A DNA stretch of 64,000 nt from Orychophragmus violaceus (taxonomy: Eukaryota > Streptophyta > Magnoliopsida > Brassicales > Brassicaceae). The notes beneath the pieces were generated by a model that was not told the origin of the DNA, searched no databases, and saw only the letters and a list, made by a program, of their open reading frames with translations. The stretch is taken from assembly GCA_030180135.1 (NCBI GenBank), contig CM058239.1, positions 62,255,823 through 62,319,822 of the forward strand, read 5' to 3'. The position numbers were made by a program, and so were the translations under genes. Shown here one piece after another: positions 43,735 to 55,700 of this stretch (position 1 is its first letter; every line of letters starts with the position of its first letter).

Positions 43735-46700
43735 GTAGTCTCCACAACCTTAGAGGATTCATGAAGCTCCATGAGTCCAAGCTTGGAGTGAATGGACTCA
43801 CACACCTTCAAACTGGCCGCCTTGGTGAAGACATCAGCAAGTTGTTCTTCACTTCTTGTAAAACATGGCAACACAATCCCTTGCTCAATCATCTGTCTAA
43901 CCTTGTGACAATCCACTTCTATATGCTTGGTCCTTTCATGGAAGACTGAATTTGAAGCAATATGAATAGCAGCTTGGTTGTCACAATGCATAGTGATTGG
44001 CTTTGATGTTTCAATCCCCAAATCCACAAGGAGAGCTTTGATCCATGCCAACTCGGTTGCTAACTTCCTCATAGCTCTATACTCAGCTTCAGCACTTGAA
44101 CATGACACTATCTTCTGCTTCTTGCTCTTCCAAGTAACAAGGTTGCCTCCAATGAATGTGCAATATCCAGTAGTAGACCTCCTGTCCACTCTATCTCCTG
44201 CCCAGTCAGCATCACAATACCCAACCACTTCTGTGCTTTGATTTCTACCCATCCAAATGCCTTGACCAGGAGCACCACTTAAGTATCTAAGTATCCTTTC
44301 AACCATACTCCAGTGATGTATCTTAGGAGCTTGCATATGTTGGCTTACTTGATTTACTGCAAAACACAAATCAGGTCTGGTTATGGTTAAGTAAATGAGC
44401 TTACCCACCATCCTTCTGTACTGAGTAATGTCCTCAAATGGTCTATCCTCAAGCTCCCCCTCTCTTATGACTTTGTAGCCTTCCTCAAGAGGTGTCTTAG
44501 CCGGTTTTGCTCCTATCTTTCCTGCTTCAGATAACAAATCAAGTGTGTACTTCCTTTGAGATAAGAAGAGTCCATCATTAGATCGACAAACTTCTATCCC
44601 AAGGAAGTACTTTAGAGCACCAAGATCTTTTATGTCAAAAACAGATTTGAGATAAGCCTTAGTGTCTTGTATACCTGACTTGTTGCTTCCTGATATGATA
44701 ATGTCATCAACATAAACAAGTATGACAATGATACCTTCCTGATCTTGAAGAGTAAACAAGGTATGATCTCCCTCAGACTTCTTGAATCCTCTTTGCATAA
44801 GTGTTGAGCTTAACTTATGGTACCAAGCTCTAGGTGATTGCTTGAGTCCATAGATGGCCTTCTTGAGTCTTAGCACCTTCCCTGGTTTCACAATGCTTTC
44901 AAGACCAGAAGGTGGTGTCATATATACCTCATCTTCAAGCTCCCCTTGAAGGAATGCATTCCTGACATCCATTTGCCAAAGCTCCCAATCAAGGTTTGTT
45001 GCTAAGGACAAGATGATCCTAACTGTGTGAAGCTTAGCTACTGGTGCAAAGGTATCCAAGTAATCCTTTCCATAGGTTTGAGTGAAGCCTCTTGCAACCA
45101 GCCTTGCTTTGTATCTCTCAACCTCTCCATTGCTTCTATACTTGATAGTGAAAACCCATTTAGAACTCACTGCCTTCTTTCCTTTAGGAAGTTCAGCTTC
45201 ATACCAAGTCTCATTGTTTTCCATTGCTTTGGTTTCTTCATTCACAGCTTGCATCCATCTCTTATCTCCCTTAGCTTCTTCATAAGTTGTTGGTACATGT
45301 TCTTGATCCAACTTCCCAATGAACACTTGATGTTCCAAAGGTACATGAACTAAACTGCAAACAGCTTGAATGGGATGAGCTACTGCATTGCTGTTGAAGT
45401 AAACTCTAGTTTTCTTCCATTCTGATGGATCCTTCTTCTCCCTTGTGCTCCTTCTTAACACTTGAACTTGCTGCTCATTCACAACCGGCTGTTCAACCTC
45501 TTCATTTTGATGATCCAACTCCTCAGGTTCTACTTCATGTTCCTCATTCTCCTCAGCTCCAGCTTGATCATGTGTAGGAGAATCAGGTTCTTGCGGTTCT
45601 TGAGCTGATTCTTGAGTGTCCCCCTCATGATCAAGATGGGAATGTTGAGGAGTTTCTGAAGGCAAAACAGGGACTGAAGAGGCTGGGCTTGGTTTAGACG
45701 GTTGATGATGCATACTAATACCAAGGTTCTCCATGATCATCCTTAGGTTAGCTGCTCTATCTGATTGAGATGTGGGAAGATCCTTCAAGCTATCCCAATT
45801 CTTCTCATCATAGAAACTTCTTGTCTCCATAAATTTCACATCTCTGGAGATCAAAACCTTCCTTGTTTCAGGCACATAACACTTGTATCCCCTTTGTGTT
45901 GTAGAGTAGCCAATGAACATGGCTTTGGTGCTCTTAGCATCCAACTTATCCCTTTGTTCTCCTGGTATTAACACAAAGCAAATACACCCAAACACACGTA
46001 AGTGATCAACTAATGGATTGGTTTTGTTTAATACCTGAAATGGAGATTGATCCTTAAGAACTCTTGTGGGAGTTCTATTGATCAAGTAGCAGGCAGTCAT
46101 GACTGCATCTCCCCAAAACTTCTTAGGAACATTCTTGTAGAACATCATGGACCTTGCCACCTCCATTAAGTGTCTGTTCTTTCTCTCAGCCACTCCATTT
46201 TGTTGTGGAGTGTAAGGACAGCTTGTTTGATGAAGAATCCCATGTTTGGACAAGTGTTGTTTGAAAGCATTGCTTGTATACTCCCCACCATTGTCTGATC
46301 TAAAAATTTTGATCTTAGCATTGAAATGGTTAGTAACATGACTTTGAAAATTCATGAAAGCTTCTAACACTCTATCCTTAGTTTGCATCAATGTTATCCA
46401 AGTATACTTAGATTTTTCATCAATGAAAGTGACAAAGTACTTATGATTCTCTCTAGACATACAAGGAGCAGTCCACACATCAGAATGAACAAGATCAAAG
46501 CAACTTTCATAAGTAGTTTTAGAAGTTGGAAAAACAGATTTGCAATGTTTTCCAAGAATACAAGCCTCACACTCATCATTTTTAAAAGAAACAGAAGGTA
46601 ATAAGAGTCCTAAAGCCCTAGAGTGTGGATGTCCTAGTCTAGCATGCCAAATAGAATCATCCACACCAACACAAGTAGATAAAGCAGTAGATAATTCAGA

Positions 46701-48128
46701 AGAGGGGTTGGTGTCTTCAACTATGTAGAGCTCATCCTTTGTCACACCTTTCCCAATCAACTTACTTGTCTTAATATCCTGAAACACAACATCATTAGGA
46801 CTAAAAACAACATTGCATTTTAGATCAGTGGCTATTCTTTTCACAGATACTAAGTTGGAAGTGAAGCTAGGCATATAGAAAGCTTTAGATTCTTTGTTAA
46901 ACAATTTCAGGTTTCCTATGCCTTGTATTGGAATCTTATCACCATTTGCAATTACCACACTTCCTAAAGCTGGTTTAACATTGTCTATCAACCTAGAATC
47001 ACTTATCATATGATGAGAGGCTCCTGAATCAATAATCAAGGGTCTGATTTTATTTGAAGCAAAGAGTGATGTACCAAGAACCATACCAGAGTTATCCTTG
47101 AGGGCTTTGATGAGAGCCTCAAGGTCTGACCTTCTTACCACATCACTCTGAGAAGTCATGGCTGGAGCTTGATGGACCACCATTGCTCTTCCTTCATCAC
47201 ATTTCTGCATTGAAGAAGAACCTGGTCCAGCTGCACCATACGAGTAGTTTGCCCTTTGATCTTTGAACCGGTTGTTGTGAGATGAGGGTCTGAGGTTTGG
47301 GTGAAGGCGCCAGCATCTATCTTTCAAATGCCCACTCTTCTTGCAAAACTCACACATTAAGACTCCTCTCTTGTCACCTCCATAGTTCTGCCTCTCATCA
47401 GCTTTATACATCCCTTTGTTGGCGGTTACCAGCTCACCTTTACCTTTGAACAGCCCAAATGAGCCTTGCTCTTTCTGAATTTGTCCACACACATCATCCA
47501 AGTCAGGTAAAGTGTCTGCCCTTAAAATGTGCTTAATCAACCCATTGTAAGATGAGTTCAAGGTGAGCAGAAGCGCAAAGACTTTATCCTGCTCTCTTCT
47601 TTCTTGTAACACCAAAGGATCACTGCTTGGTGGCCTCAACATCTCCAACTCTGCCCACAGTGAGCTAAACTTTCCAAAGTGAGCTTTAAACTCCATATCT
47701 TCTTGCTGGAGGTTGTTGATGGCCAGCTTAACCTCAAAGACTCTGCTCAGGTTTGATTTGTTCCCATAAACCTTCTCAATAGTATCCCACAGCTCCTTGG
47801 AAGTCACACAATAAGAGTAGGCTTCCAATAGGTGCTGGTCCAGTGAGCTTTGGAGTATAGAGAGCACATTCTGGTCCCCTTGTATCCAAGCTTCTTCATC
47901 AGCTTCAGTAGCCTCTTCATGAGACTCACCACCACTTTTAGTCTCTGCCTCAGCTCCACTCTTGGCTTCAGCTTCAGACCTGACTTTAAACACCTTCTGT
48001 GGAGCATTGCTACTCAAGATATACTTCCACAGACCTCTGCCTCCAAGAGCAGACTTAACCATTCTGGCCCAAACAATGTAGTTGGTGCCCTTAAGAATCA
48101 CAGGAATAACCACTCTTGAGTTCTCCAT
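43716..48128 (-). CDS. Copia gag-pol polyprotein of A3
   Basis: 1470-aa intact polyprotein of the A family. Gag; zinc knuckle CEFCKKSGHLKDRC; protease DSGASHHM; HARLGHPH; integrase with HSDVW, SDNGGEY and AERKN as the three DDE positions; RT YVDDI at 1139-1143; RNase H YCDADW and CDNQAA. Compared with A2 it has a longer acidic stretch at ~55-75 and lacks a short repeat (A2 has ALSTALST) before the pre-integrase domain. The two changes cancel in length. RT and RNase H are nearly unchanged while gag and the linker vary, the pattern expected under purifying selection. Confidence 0.97.
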   Translation of the reverse strand: MENSRVVIPVILKGTNYIVWARMVKSALGGRGLWKYILSSNAPQKVFKVRSEAEAKSGAEAETKSGGESHEEATEADEEAWIQGDQNVLSILQSSLDQHLLEAYSYCVTSKELWDTIEKVYGNKSNLSRVFEVKLAINNLQQEDMEFKAHFGKFSSLWAELEMLRPPSSDPLVLQERREQDKVFALLLTLNSSYNGLIKHILRADTLPDLDDVCGQIQKEQGSFGLFKGKGELVTANKGMYKADERQNYGGDKRGVLMCEFCKKSGHLKDRCWRLHPNLRPSSHNNRFKDQRANYSYGAAGPGSSSMQKCDEGRAMVVHQAPAMTSQSDVVRRSDLEALIKALKDNSGMVLGTSLFASNKIRPLIIDSGASHHMISDSRLIDNVKPALGSVVIANGDKIPIQGIGNLKLFNKESKAFYMPSFTSNLVSVKRIATDLKCNVVFSPNDVVFQDIKTSKLIGKGVTKDELYIVEDTNPSSELSTALSTCVGVDDSIWHARLGHPHSRALGLLLPSVSFKNDECEACILGKHCKSVFPTSKTTYESCFDLVHSDVWTAPCMSRENHKYFVTFIDEKSKYTWITLMQTKDRVLEAFMNFQSHVTNHFNAKIKIFRSDNGGEYTSNAFKQHLSKHGILHQTSCPYTPQQNGVAERKNRHLMEVARSMMFYKNVPKKFWGDAVMTACYLINRTPTRVLKDQSPFQVLNKTNPLVDHLRVFGCICFVLIPGEQRDKLDAKSTKAMFIGYSTTQRGYKCYVPETRKVLISRDVKFMETRSFYDEKNWDSLKDLPTSQSDRAANLRMIMENLGISMHHQPSKPSPASSVPVLPSETPQHSHLDHEGDTQESAQEPQEPDSPTHDQAGAEENEEHEVEPEELDHQNEEVEQPVVNEQQVQVLRRSTREKKDPSEWKKTRVYFNSNAVAHPIQAVCSLVHVPLEHQVFIGKLDQEHVPTTYEEAKGDKRWMQAVNEETKAMENNETWYEAELPKGKKAVSSKWVFTIKYRSNGEVERYKARLVARGFTQTYGKDYLDTFAPVAKLHTVRIILSLATNLDWELWQMDVRNAFLQGELEDEVYMTPPSGLESIVKPGKVLRLKKAIYGLKQSPRAWYHKLSSTLMQRGFKKSEGDHTLFTLQDQEGIIVILVYVDDIIISGSNKSGIQDTKAYLKSVFDIKDLGALKYFLGIEVCRSNDGLFLSQRKYTLDLLSEAGKIGAKPAKTPLEEGYKVIREGELEDRPFEDITQYRRMVGKLIYLTITRPDLCFAVNQVSQHMQAPKIHHWSMVERILRYLSGAPGQGIWMGRNQSTEVVGYCDADWAGDRVDRRSTTGYCTFIGGNLVTWKSKKQKIVSCSSAEAEYRAMRKLATELAWIKALLVDLGIETSKPITMHCDNQAAIHIASNSVFHERTKHIEVDCHKVRQMIEQGIVLPCFTRSEEQLADVFTKAASLKVCESIHSKLGLMELHESSKVVETTLFFPS

Positions 48129-48343
48129 TGCTGAGACTGATTTGTAGCAAGGAGGGAGTTTTCAAGATGAAATGTTTGAACAGAAGAGTTCTCAACTCAC
48201 AGAGAACACACACAGGAGTAACCAAGTCAAAGAAATGACTTAAGAGTTTAAAAATTTCAAAAACAGGAACAAGCTTTCAAGAACAGATTTTAGAACAGGT
48301 TCAAAGAAAAGATTGCGGAAATGAATAGGTACAGGAGCTTAAT

Positions 48344-48355
48344 GCTCTGATACCA
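48344..48355 (-). promoter_or_regulatory. Primer-binding site of A3
   Basis: Reverse complement of TGGTATCAGAGC next to the 5' LTR. Confidence 0.93.
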
Positions 48356-48870
48356 TGTAAGTTTTAGAATATGAGATTATGAAGAGTATTTGAGTGTTTA
48401 ACTTAGTGAGAATGAAGAACATGAGAGAAATTCGTATGAGATTAGAGGAGAGATTGTGAGAGAGAGAGAAGAAGAAGTATGAGGGGAAAACTCCCAAAAA
48501 GAGTGTATTTTTTTCTTCTTGATATTACAATGAATATATAGACATAAAAACAACTAAATTTCGTGGCTATACATTCAAATTCAAATTTAGATGACAAAAT
48601 AATTCTTAGGACCCCTTTAGACAAAAAGATGAAGCAAGTAGGGAAGGGAATCTCCATTTGAATTTGAATCTTGTCTCCTGGCACTATTCATCCGTGGAGT
48701 CAACCTTCTAGAAGATATTTGACTTGATTCATGGTAACTTATCCTTTTACAACTTAACCATGAGATTAAATTCTCTTCGGTTTTACTTATTCACCTCTTC
48801 CTCTTCTGATCGGATGAAGGGACTTCTGATTAATGTCTTCATCTCAATACTTTGGATCTCCATTTCAATA
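48356..48870 (-). repeat. 5' LTR of A3
   Basis: 515 bp. TATATAT near 48534-48540 on the minus strand. Followed by CTCTC and the rest of D LTR2. Confidence 0.96.
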
Positions 48871-48875
48871 CTCTC

Positions 48876-49477
48876 TCCTCACATGTGGTGAATCAAACCG
48901 TTGGAGCCTCCTCCTCTTGTTTATGACCGAGATTATTAGGGTTTATACTTGTTTTATGTTTGTGTTAAAGCATTGTAAAAGTCCTATATAAGGACCAGAC
49001 TTGTAACACACAGAAATAAGAAGAAAGAAGTTCAAACATAAATTAGGGTTTTCACTCTCTCTCTATGCGCTTTCTTCTTCCCATTCTCTCATTGTGTCTC
49101 TCTTCCTAAACACAATGAAACCATGAACAGTCTCGGTCCTAAGGATGCTTTAATGCTCCTGGTTGTGTTCTTGATCAGCTCTTCCATAGCTGATTCAAGG
49201 AACAACACAAACCGGCTCTTCATGGATATCACAAGAACAACACCCTCTACTTACTGATTCTCTTAATCCTCATGAGTAAACACACTCTATAAGTGATGTT
49301 AGGCTCCTGGATAAGTCTCAAATAGAGTGGTGCTCTTGTTAAAGCTAAGTAGAATCACTAACTTCCAAGCTAAACTTGGTTGCGGTTCACTTATGCTCTT
49401 TCTCTCTAAACAAAGGTTTAGAGTAATCTCAAGGTTTCTCAACATGATTTCATGGTCATGATTGTGAAATCCCAACA
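48876..49477 (+). repeat. LTR2 of D, right fragment
   Basis: 602 bp; with 42492-43096 it makes 1207 bp. Ends CCCAACA, directly followed by LTR3. Confidence 0.94.
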
Positions 49478-50684
49478 TATTAGAGAGGATGCATTCAAGG
49501 AGGAGGAAAGGCCGAAGTCACAATGACAAGGCCTAGAAGTCATTCCTTGGATGAGCTTTGGTGTGAGACAAAGAAGACCAAAGATGGATCAATACTTAGC
49601 TAAGCTAAGGATGAGGGCATCAAGAGGCTATGAAGTCCACACTAGAAGCATAAAGAAGCACAAGACAATATGACTTGTGGAAGAGTATAACCTAGACTTG
49701 GTAAAGAAGCAAGAGGAGCCAAAAGGTGTTGATGCGGATAAGAGGAGTATGCTATATTTGGGAGTGTGTATCACGGCCAAGATGTGTGTGAGACAAGGAG
49801 GAGAGGAGCTTCAGCTTATCATGAAGTCTGGTTAAGCTTATCATAAGCCTTAAGGAGTGATAAGCTATCAAGAAGCATGAGAGAGAGGAGGCTGAAGCAT
49901 GTGAACGTGTAGGACAAGTCCCTTTCATCATGGTGAAGCGTGACTCTCTCTCTCCTCAGTAGGACCACAAGACAGCCTGTCTCTCTCCTCAGAACCACAT
50001 GAATTCAAAATAAAGGGGATATGGTCCAAGCGGTTCAGAGCAGTCACTATCCAAGTCTGAACACGCTTAAAGAAGACCTCTCTCCTCACATGTGGTGAAT
50101 CAAACCGTTGGAGCCTCCTCCTCTTGTTTATGACCGAGATTATTAGGGTTTATACTTGTTTTATGTTTGTGTTAAAGCATTGTAAAAGTCCTATATAAGG
50201 ACCAGACTTGTAACACACAGAAATAAGAAGAAAGAAGTTCAAACATAAATTAGGGTTTTCACTCTCTCTCTATGCGCTTTCTTCTTCCCATTCTCTCATT
50301 GTGTCTCTCTTCCTAAACACAATGAAACCATGAACAGTCTCGGTCCTAAGGATGCTTTAATGCTCCTGGTTGTGTTCTTGATCAGCTCTTCCATAGCTGA
50401 TTCAAGGAACAACACAAACCGGCTCTTCATGGATATCACAAGAACAACACCCTCTACTTACTGATTCTCTTAATCCTCATGAGTAAACACACTCTATAAG
50501 TGATGTTAGGCTCCTGGATAAGTCTCAAATAGAGTGGTGCTCTTGTTAAAGCTAAGTAGAATCACTAACTTCCAAGCTAAACTTGGTTGCGGTTCACTTA
50601 TGCTCTTTCTCTCTAAACAAAGGTTTAGAGTAATCTCAAGGTTTCTCAACATGATTTCATGGTCATGATTGTGAAATCCCAACA
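49478..50684 (+). repeat. LTR3 of D
   Basis: Complete 1207-bp LTR placed head-to-tail on LTR2. It has no primer-binding site after it: it is followed by the target duplication ATCCT and C2 interior. Confidence 0.95.
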
Positions 50685-50689
50685 ATCCT

Positions 50690-51617
50690 CACTGCCAACA
50701 CTTCTCCATTCCTCCTAAGAACACCAAGAACAAACACATAACATTCTCAAGCAACACAAGTCTGGCCAGAACCATGAGCTTGATTAAGTTTCTGTGAAAG
50801 AAAAGAATGGGCTCTTTAGGAGTGAATTTTGAGAGAGAGAATAAGAAAAGAAAAGAAAAATGAAGAATGGGAGAATGGATGACACAACTCAGATTTAAGA
50901 GTTTGTGCATCAGAGTATAAAAGAGTTTGAGAGTGAGAGAGAATGAGAATGTGATTTTGGAAGACAAAGCTCAGATTTAAGAGTATGTGAGCCAAAATCA
51001 GAGTATTAGAGAGTATGGGAGAATTGAAAGAAAAGAATGAAAAGAAAAGAAAATGTTTCAGGTTCAGGAACTAAGTTGAGCTTAGTTTAACTCAGAAACT
51101 TATGTGTTTAAGGTTCAGGGACTGAGTGTTTTCCTCAGTTTAACTCATAAACAATCACATGAAAAATAACCAGAGAAGTTAAGAGTGAAAGAAGCAATGA
51201 TGTGCTCTTACACTTCTCTGATTTTTCTCAACAAGAACTTGTTGTCTCCCAAAGACAAATGAAGCAACAAGCAAGAAACGTCTATGGTTCAGGGACTGAG
51301 GGTTTTCTCTCAGTTTGACTCATGACAAAGAGAATGGCACCAAGTGAACTGAGTTTGGTCCATTTAAAACAATGCGGAAGCAAAACAGAGAGATAAGAGT
51401 GAAAGAAGCAAAGATGTGCTCTTACTCTCTCTGATTTTTCATCAACAGCTTGTTAACTCTCAAGGAAGGTAGAGCAACAAGTTTTGATGGTTAGGATCCA
51501 AGAAAAACAGAAGCTTGGTCCTCTTAAAACTTTGTGGAAGCAAAAACATAACAAGACAGATTTTGCTCTCTATCTTGAAACAAAAATGAGCCAACCACTT
51601 GTGTGGCTCTGATACCA
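50690..51617 (-). other. C2 interior, right part (non-coding)
   Basis: Rest of the C2 interior up to its primer-binding site (51606-51617). Holds the three leader hairpins at 51070-51086, 51121-51139 and 51295-51314, matching those of C1. No coding potential recognised. Confidence 0.85.
51606..51617 (-). promoter_or_regulatory. Primer-binding site of C2
   Basis: Reverse complement of TGGTATCAGAGC beside the 5' LTR. Confidence 0.92.
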
Positions 51618-52742
51618 TGTTGGAATTTCAGATGTATCCATGGGGATGCTCTGAGAAACAAGTCTGGCTCAAGAGAAATGAGGTAGAATAGGGAAAACAA
51701 GCCTAAGACCCAATTAGGGTTCTTAAGGCGCTAGAGAGAGAAAACTAGGGTTTGCGGTTAAAGAAGGAAACAAAAGCTATTCTACCTCAAACAAATGAAC
51801 ACTTAAGCTATATGAAAATGTTATCCAAGAGCTTAACATCACATAGGATTGTTTACTCATGATAATGGATGACAAATCAGTAATTAGCTAAGAGGTGTTC
51901 TAAGAAGAAAGAAAAGGAAAAACATGTAAGAGCATTATAAACCGAGAGACTCTCACACTTGGATTAGTTATGGAAGAACTATCCAAGTGTGGTTTAGGAC
52001 TGCCTTAGCAGCCCACCAAGGCTCTTACATGAGTCTACATTGTGTCTTGTTGAAGAACACAATGAGATGTTTGAAAGAGAACCGCAAGAAAAGAACTAAG
52101 GGAAAGAGAGAAGAAGAGAGACTTTGTGTATAACAATAAGTCTTATAAATGTTTGTGAATTAGCAACTTGATACAATGGCGTGGGACTCTCTTATATAGA
52201 GATACAATTAGGTCAAGACCACAATAAACAAAGCATTAAATCACAGCCCTTGATTAAGAGAGGGAGATTCGGATTTGAACTTCAACGGTTGGATCTTCTT
52301 CTTCCATTTGAAGTCTTGTGTCTTCTTGTGCTGAAAGTGACTTCTCCTCTTGCTCCTTTGGCGTGTTGTAGGTCTGGAGAGAGAGAGAGACACGCTCCCA
52401 AAGGCTGATAGTGACTGGTCTTCACTTGTGTTCAGACCTTAACTCAACATGTGATCTCTCCTTGTTTATTCTTCTTGCACATCCGAGATATGCATCTGAT
52501 TATGCCCCACTTATGCACATTGTATTCAACATCTTCTTATTATCATTTGGCCCTGACTTTGCACAGACCAACTTGTGCCCCAACTTTGCACAATCTTCTT
52601 CAAGGAGTGTTGCTTGGATAACACTCTTTTCTTGCTTGTGGAACCACCTCTCTTCTTGTGGAACACTTCTTCTTGCTTTGTTTAGGACTGAGGCTCGGCT
52701 TCTTCAGCCTCTCCTCATCCCATTTACTCCTCCTCTCTAATA
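51618..52742 (-). repeat. 5' LTR of C2
   Basis: 1125 bp, uninterrupted. Ends before ATGGA and satellite. Confidence 0.95.
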
Positions 52743-55700
52743 ATGGATTGAAGAATTTAGGTGATGTAAGACAACTATAAGTAAGTTTATGTATGCTCAG
52801 AAAGGTAGAATGAGAAGCATGTTATACAAGTTGTTGTTCCTTTCAATCACCCCCAAGTAACACTACTAAGAGACTAGAAAGAAACTTTGATCTTGTAAAA
52901 GGCAATATGAGAATCCTAAAAATAACTTTGTAACCAAAACTTTTTGAAACATATATGTCATGGATTGAAGAATTTAGGTGATGTAAGACAACTATAAGTA
53001 AGTTTATGTATGCTCAGAAAGGTAGAATGAGAAGCATGTTATACAAGTTGTTGTTCCTTTCAATCACCCCCAAGTAACACTACTAAGAGACTAGAAAGAA
53101 ACTTTGATCTTGTAAAAGGCCCTATGAGAATCCTAAAAAAAACTTTGTAACCAAAACTTCTTGAAACATATATGTCATGGATTGAAGAATTTAGGTGATG
53201 TAAGAACTATAAGTAAGTTTATGTATGCTCAGAAAGGTAGAATGAGAAGCATGTTATACAAGTTGTTGTTCCTTTCAATCACCCCCAAGTAACACTACTA
53301 AGAGACTAGAAAGAAACTTTGATCTTGTAAAAGGCCCTATGAGAATCCTAAAAATAACTTTGTAACCAAAACTTTTTGAAACATATATGTCATGGATTGA
53401 AGAATTTAGGTGATGTAAGACAACTATAAGTAAGTTTATGTATGCTCAGAAAGGTAGAATGAGAAGCATGTTATACAAGTTGTTGTTCCTTTCAATCACC
53501 CCCAAGTAACACTACTAAGAGACTAGAAAGAAACTTTGATCTTGTAAAAGGCCCTATGAGAATCCTAAAAAAAACTTTGTAACCAAAACTTTTTGAAACA
53601 TATATGTCATGGATTGAAGAATTTAGGTGATTAAAGACAACTATAAGTAAATTTATGTATGCTCAGAAAGGTAGAACGAGAAGCATGTTATACAAGTTGT
53701 TGTTCTTTTCAATCACCCCCAAGTAACACTACTAAGAGACTAGAAAGAAACTTTGATCTTGTAAAAGGCCCTATGAGAATCCTAAAAAAAATTTTGTAAC
53801 CAAAACTTCTTGAAACATACATGTCATGGATTGAAGAATTTAGGTGATCTAAGACAACTATAAGTAAGTTTATGTATGCTCAGAAAGGTAGAATGAGAAG
53901 CATGTTATACAAGTTGTTGTTCCTTTCAATCACCCCCAAGTAACACTACTAAGAGACTAGAAAGAAACTTTGATCTTGTAAAAGGCCCTATGAGAATCCT
54001 AAAAAAAACTTTGTAACCAAAACTTCTTGAAACATATATGTCATGGATTGAAGAATTTAGGTGATGTAAGAACTATAAGTAAGTTTATGTATGCTCAGAA
54101 AGGTAGAATGAGAAGCATGTTATACAAGTTGTTGTTCTTTTCAATCACCCCAAAGTAACACTACTAAGAGACTAGAAAGAAACTTTGATCTTGTAAAAGG
54201 CCCTATGAGAATCCTAAAAAAAACTTTGTAACCAAAACTTCTTGAAACATATATGTCATGGATTGAAGAATTTAGGTGATGTAAGACAACTATAAGTAAG
54301 TTTATGTATGCTCAGAAAGGTAGAATGAGAAGCATGTTATACAAGTTGTTGTTCCTTTCAATCACCCCCAAGTAACACTACTAAGAGACTAGAAAGAAAC
54401 TTTGATCTTGTAAAAGGCCCTATGAGAATCCTAAAAATAACTTTGTAACCAAAACTTTTTGAAACATATATGTCATGGATTGAAGAATTTAGGTGATTAA
54501 AGACAACTATAAGTAAGTTTATGTATGCTCAGAAAGATAGAATGAGAAGCATGTTATACAAGTTGTTGTTCCTTTCAATCACCCCCAAGTAACACTACTA
54601 AGAGACTAGAAAGAAACTTTGATCTTGTAAAAGGCCCTATGAGAATCCTAAAAAAAACTTTGTAACCAAAACTTCTTGAAACATATATGTCATGGATTGA
54701 AGAATTTAGGTGATGTAAGAACTATAAGTAAGTTTATGTATGCTCAGAAAGGTAGAATGAGAAGCATGTTATACAAGTTGTTGTTCTTTTCAATCACCCC
54801 AAAGTAACACTACTAAGAGACTAGAAAGAAACTTTGATCTTGTAAAAGGCCCTATGAGAATCCTAAAAAAAACTTTGTAACCAAAACTTCTTGAAACATA
54901 TATGTCATGGATTGAAGAATTTAGGTGATGTAAGACAACTATAAGTAAGTTTATGTATGCTCAGAAAGGTAGAATGAGAAGCATGTTATACAAGTTGTTG
55001 TTCCTTTCAATCACCCCCAAGTAACACTACTAAGAGACTAGAAAGAAACTTTGATCTTGTAAAAGGCCCTATGAGAATCCTAAAAATAACTTTGTAACCA
55101 AAACTTTTTGAAACATATATGTCATGGATTGAAGAATTTAGGTGATTAAAGACAACTATAAGTAAATTTATGTATGCTCAGAAAGATAGAATGAGAAGCA
55201 TGTTATACAAGTTGTTGTTCCTTTCAATCACCCCAAAGTAACACTACTAAGAGACTAGAAAGAAACTTTGATCTTGTAAAAGGCCCTATGAGAATCCTAA
55301 AAAAAACTTTGTAACCAAAACTTCTTGAAACATATATGTCATGGATTGAAGAATTTAGGTGATGTAAGACAACTATAAGTAAGTTTATGTATGCTCAGAA
55401 AGGTAGAATGAGAAGCATGTTATACAAGTTGTTGTTCCTTTCAATCACCCCCAAGTAACACTACTAAGAGACTAGAAAGAAACTTTGATCTTGTAAAAGG
55501 CCCTATGAGAATCCTAAAAATAACTTTGTAACCAAAACTTTTTGAAACATATATGTCATGGATTGAAGAATTTAGGTGATTAAAGACAACTATAAGTAAA
55601 TTTATGTATGCTCAGAAAGATAGAATGAGAAGCATGTTATACAAGTTGTTGTTCCTTTCAATCACCCCCAAGTAACACTACTAAGAGACTAGAAAGAAAC

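Larger units (their letters stand above)
43097..48870 (-). mobile_element. Copia LTR retrotransposon A3 (intact, nested in D LTR2)
   Basis: 5774-bp copia element on the minus strand, target duplication CTCTC (43092-43096 and 48871-48875). LTRs are 516 bp (43097-43612) and 515 bp (48356-48870); the only difference noticed is one T in a homopolymer. Related to A1 and A2 but clearly diverged in LTR and gag-pol. The innermost, hence youngest, insertion in the nested block. Confidence 0.97.
39542..50684 (+). mobile_element. Non-autonomous LTR retrotransposon D with three LTRs (nested in C2)
   Basis: Own sequence 5364 bp: LTR1 39542-40748, interior 40749-42491, LTR2 42492-43096 plus 48876-49477, and LTR3 49478-50684. 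All three LTRs are 1207 bp and look identical by eye. LTR2 and LTR3 join end to end (CCCAACA then TATTAGAG) with no spacer and no target duplication. One target duplication, ATCCT (39537-39541 and 50685-50689), encloses the whole unit. Ends TATTAGAGAGGA...CCAACA match family C, so D and C are related. No protein domain in the interior. A3 is inserted in LTR2. Confidence 0.93.
31665..52742 (-). mobile_element. Non-autonomous LTR retrotransposon C2, split by nested elements
   Basis: Second C-family element, about 4.33 kb of its own sequence, spread over 21 kb by insertions of B2 (into its 3' LTR) and D with A3 (into its interior). Target duplication ATGGA is at 31660-31664 and 52743-52747. Its LTRs are 1125 bp: 31665-31861 plus 37464-38391, and 51618-52742. 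Diverged from C1 by substitutions and small indels, but with the same ends, primer-binding site, hairpin and polypurine tract. It must be the oldest member of this nested block. Confidence 0.93.

Noticed and set aside
48876..50684. LTR3 of D as an independent solo LTR insertion
   Set aside because: There is no target duplication at the LTR2/LTR3 joint, and the outer ATCCT pair encloses all three LTRs. An insertion exactly at the LTR end with loss of its own duplication is less likely, though not excluded.
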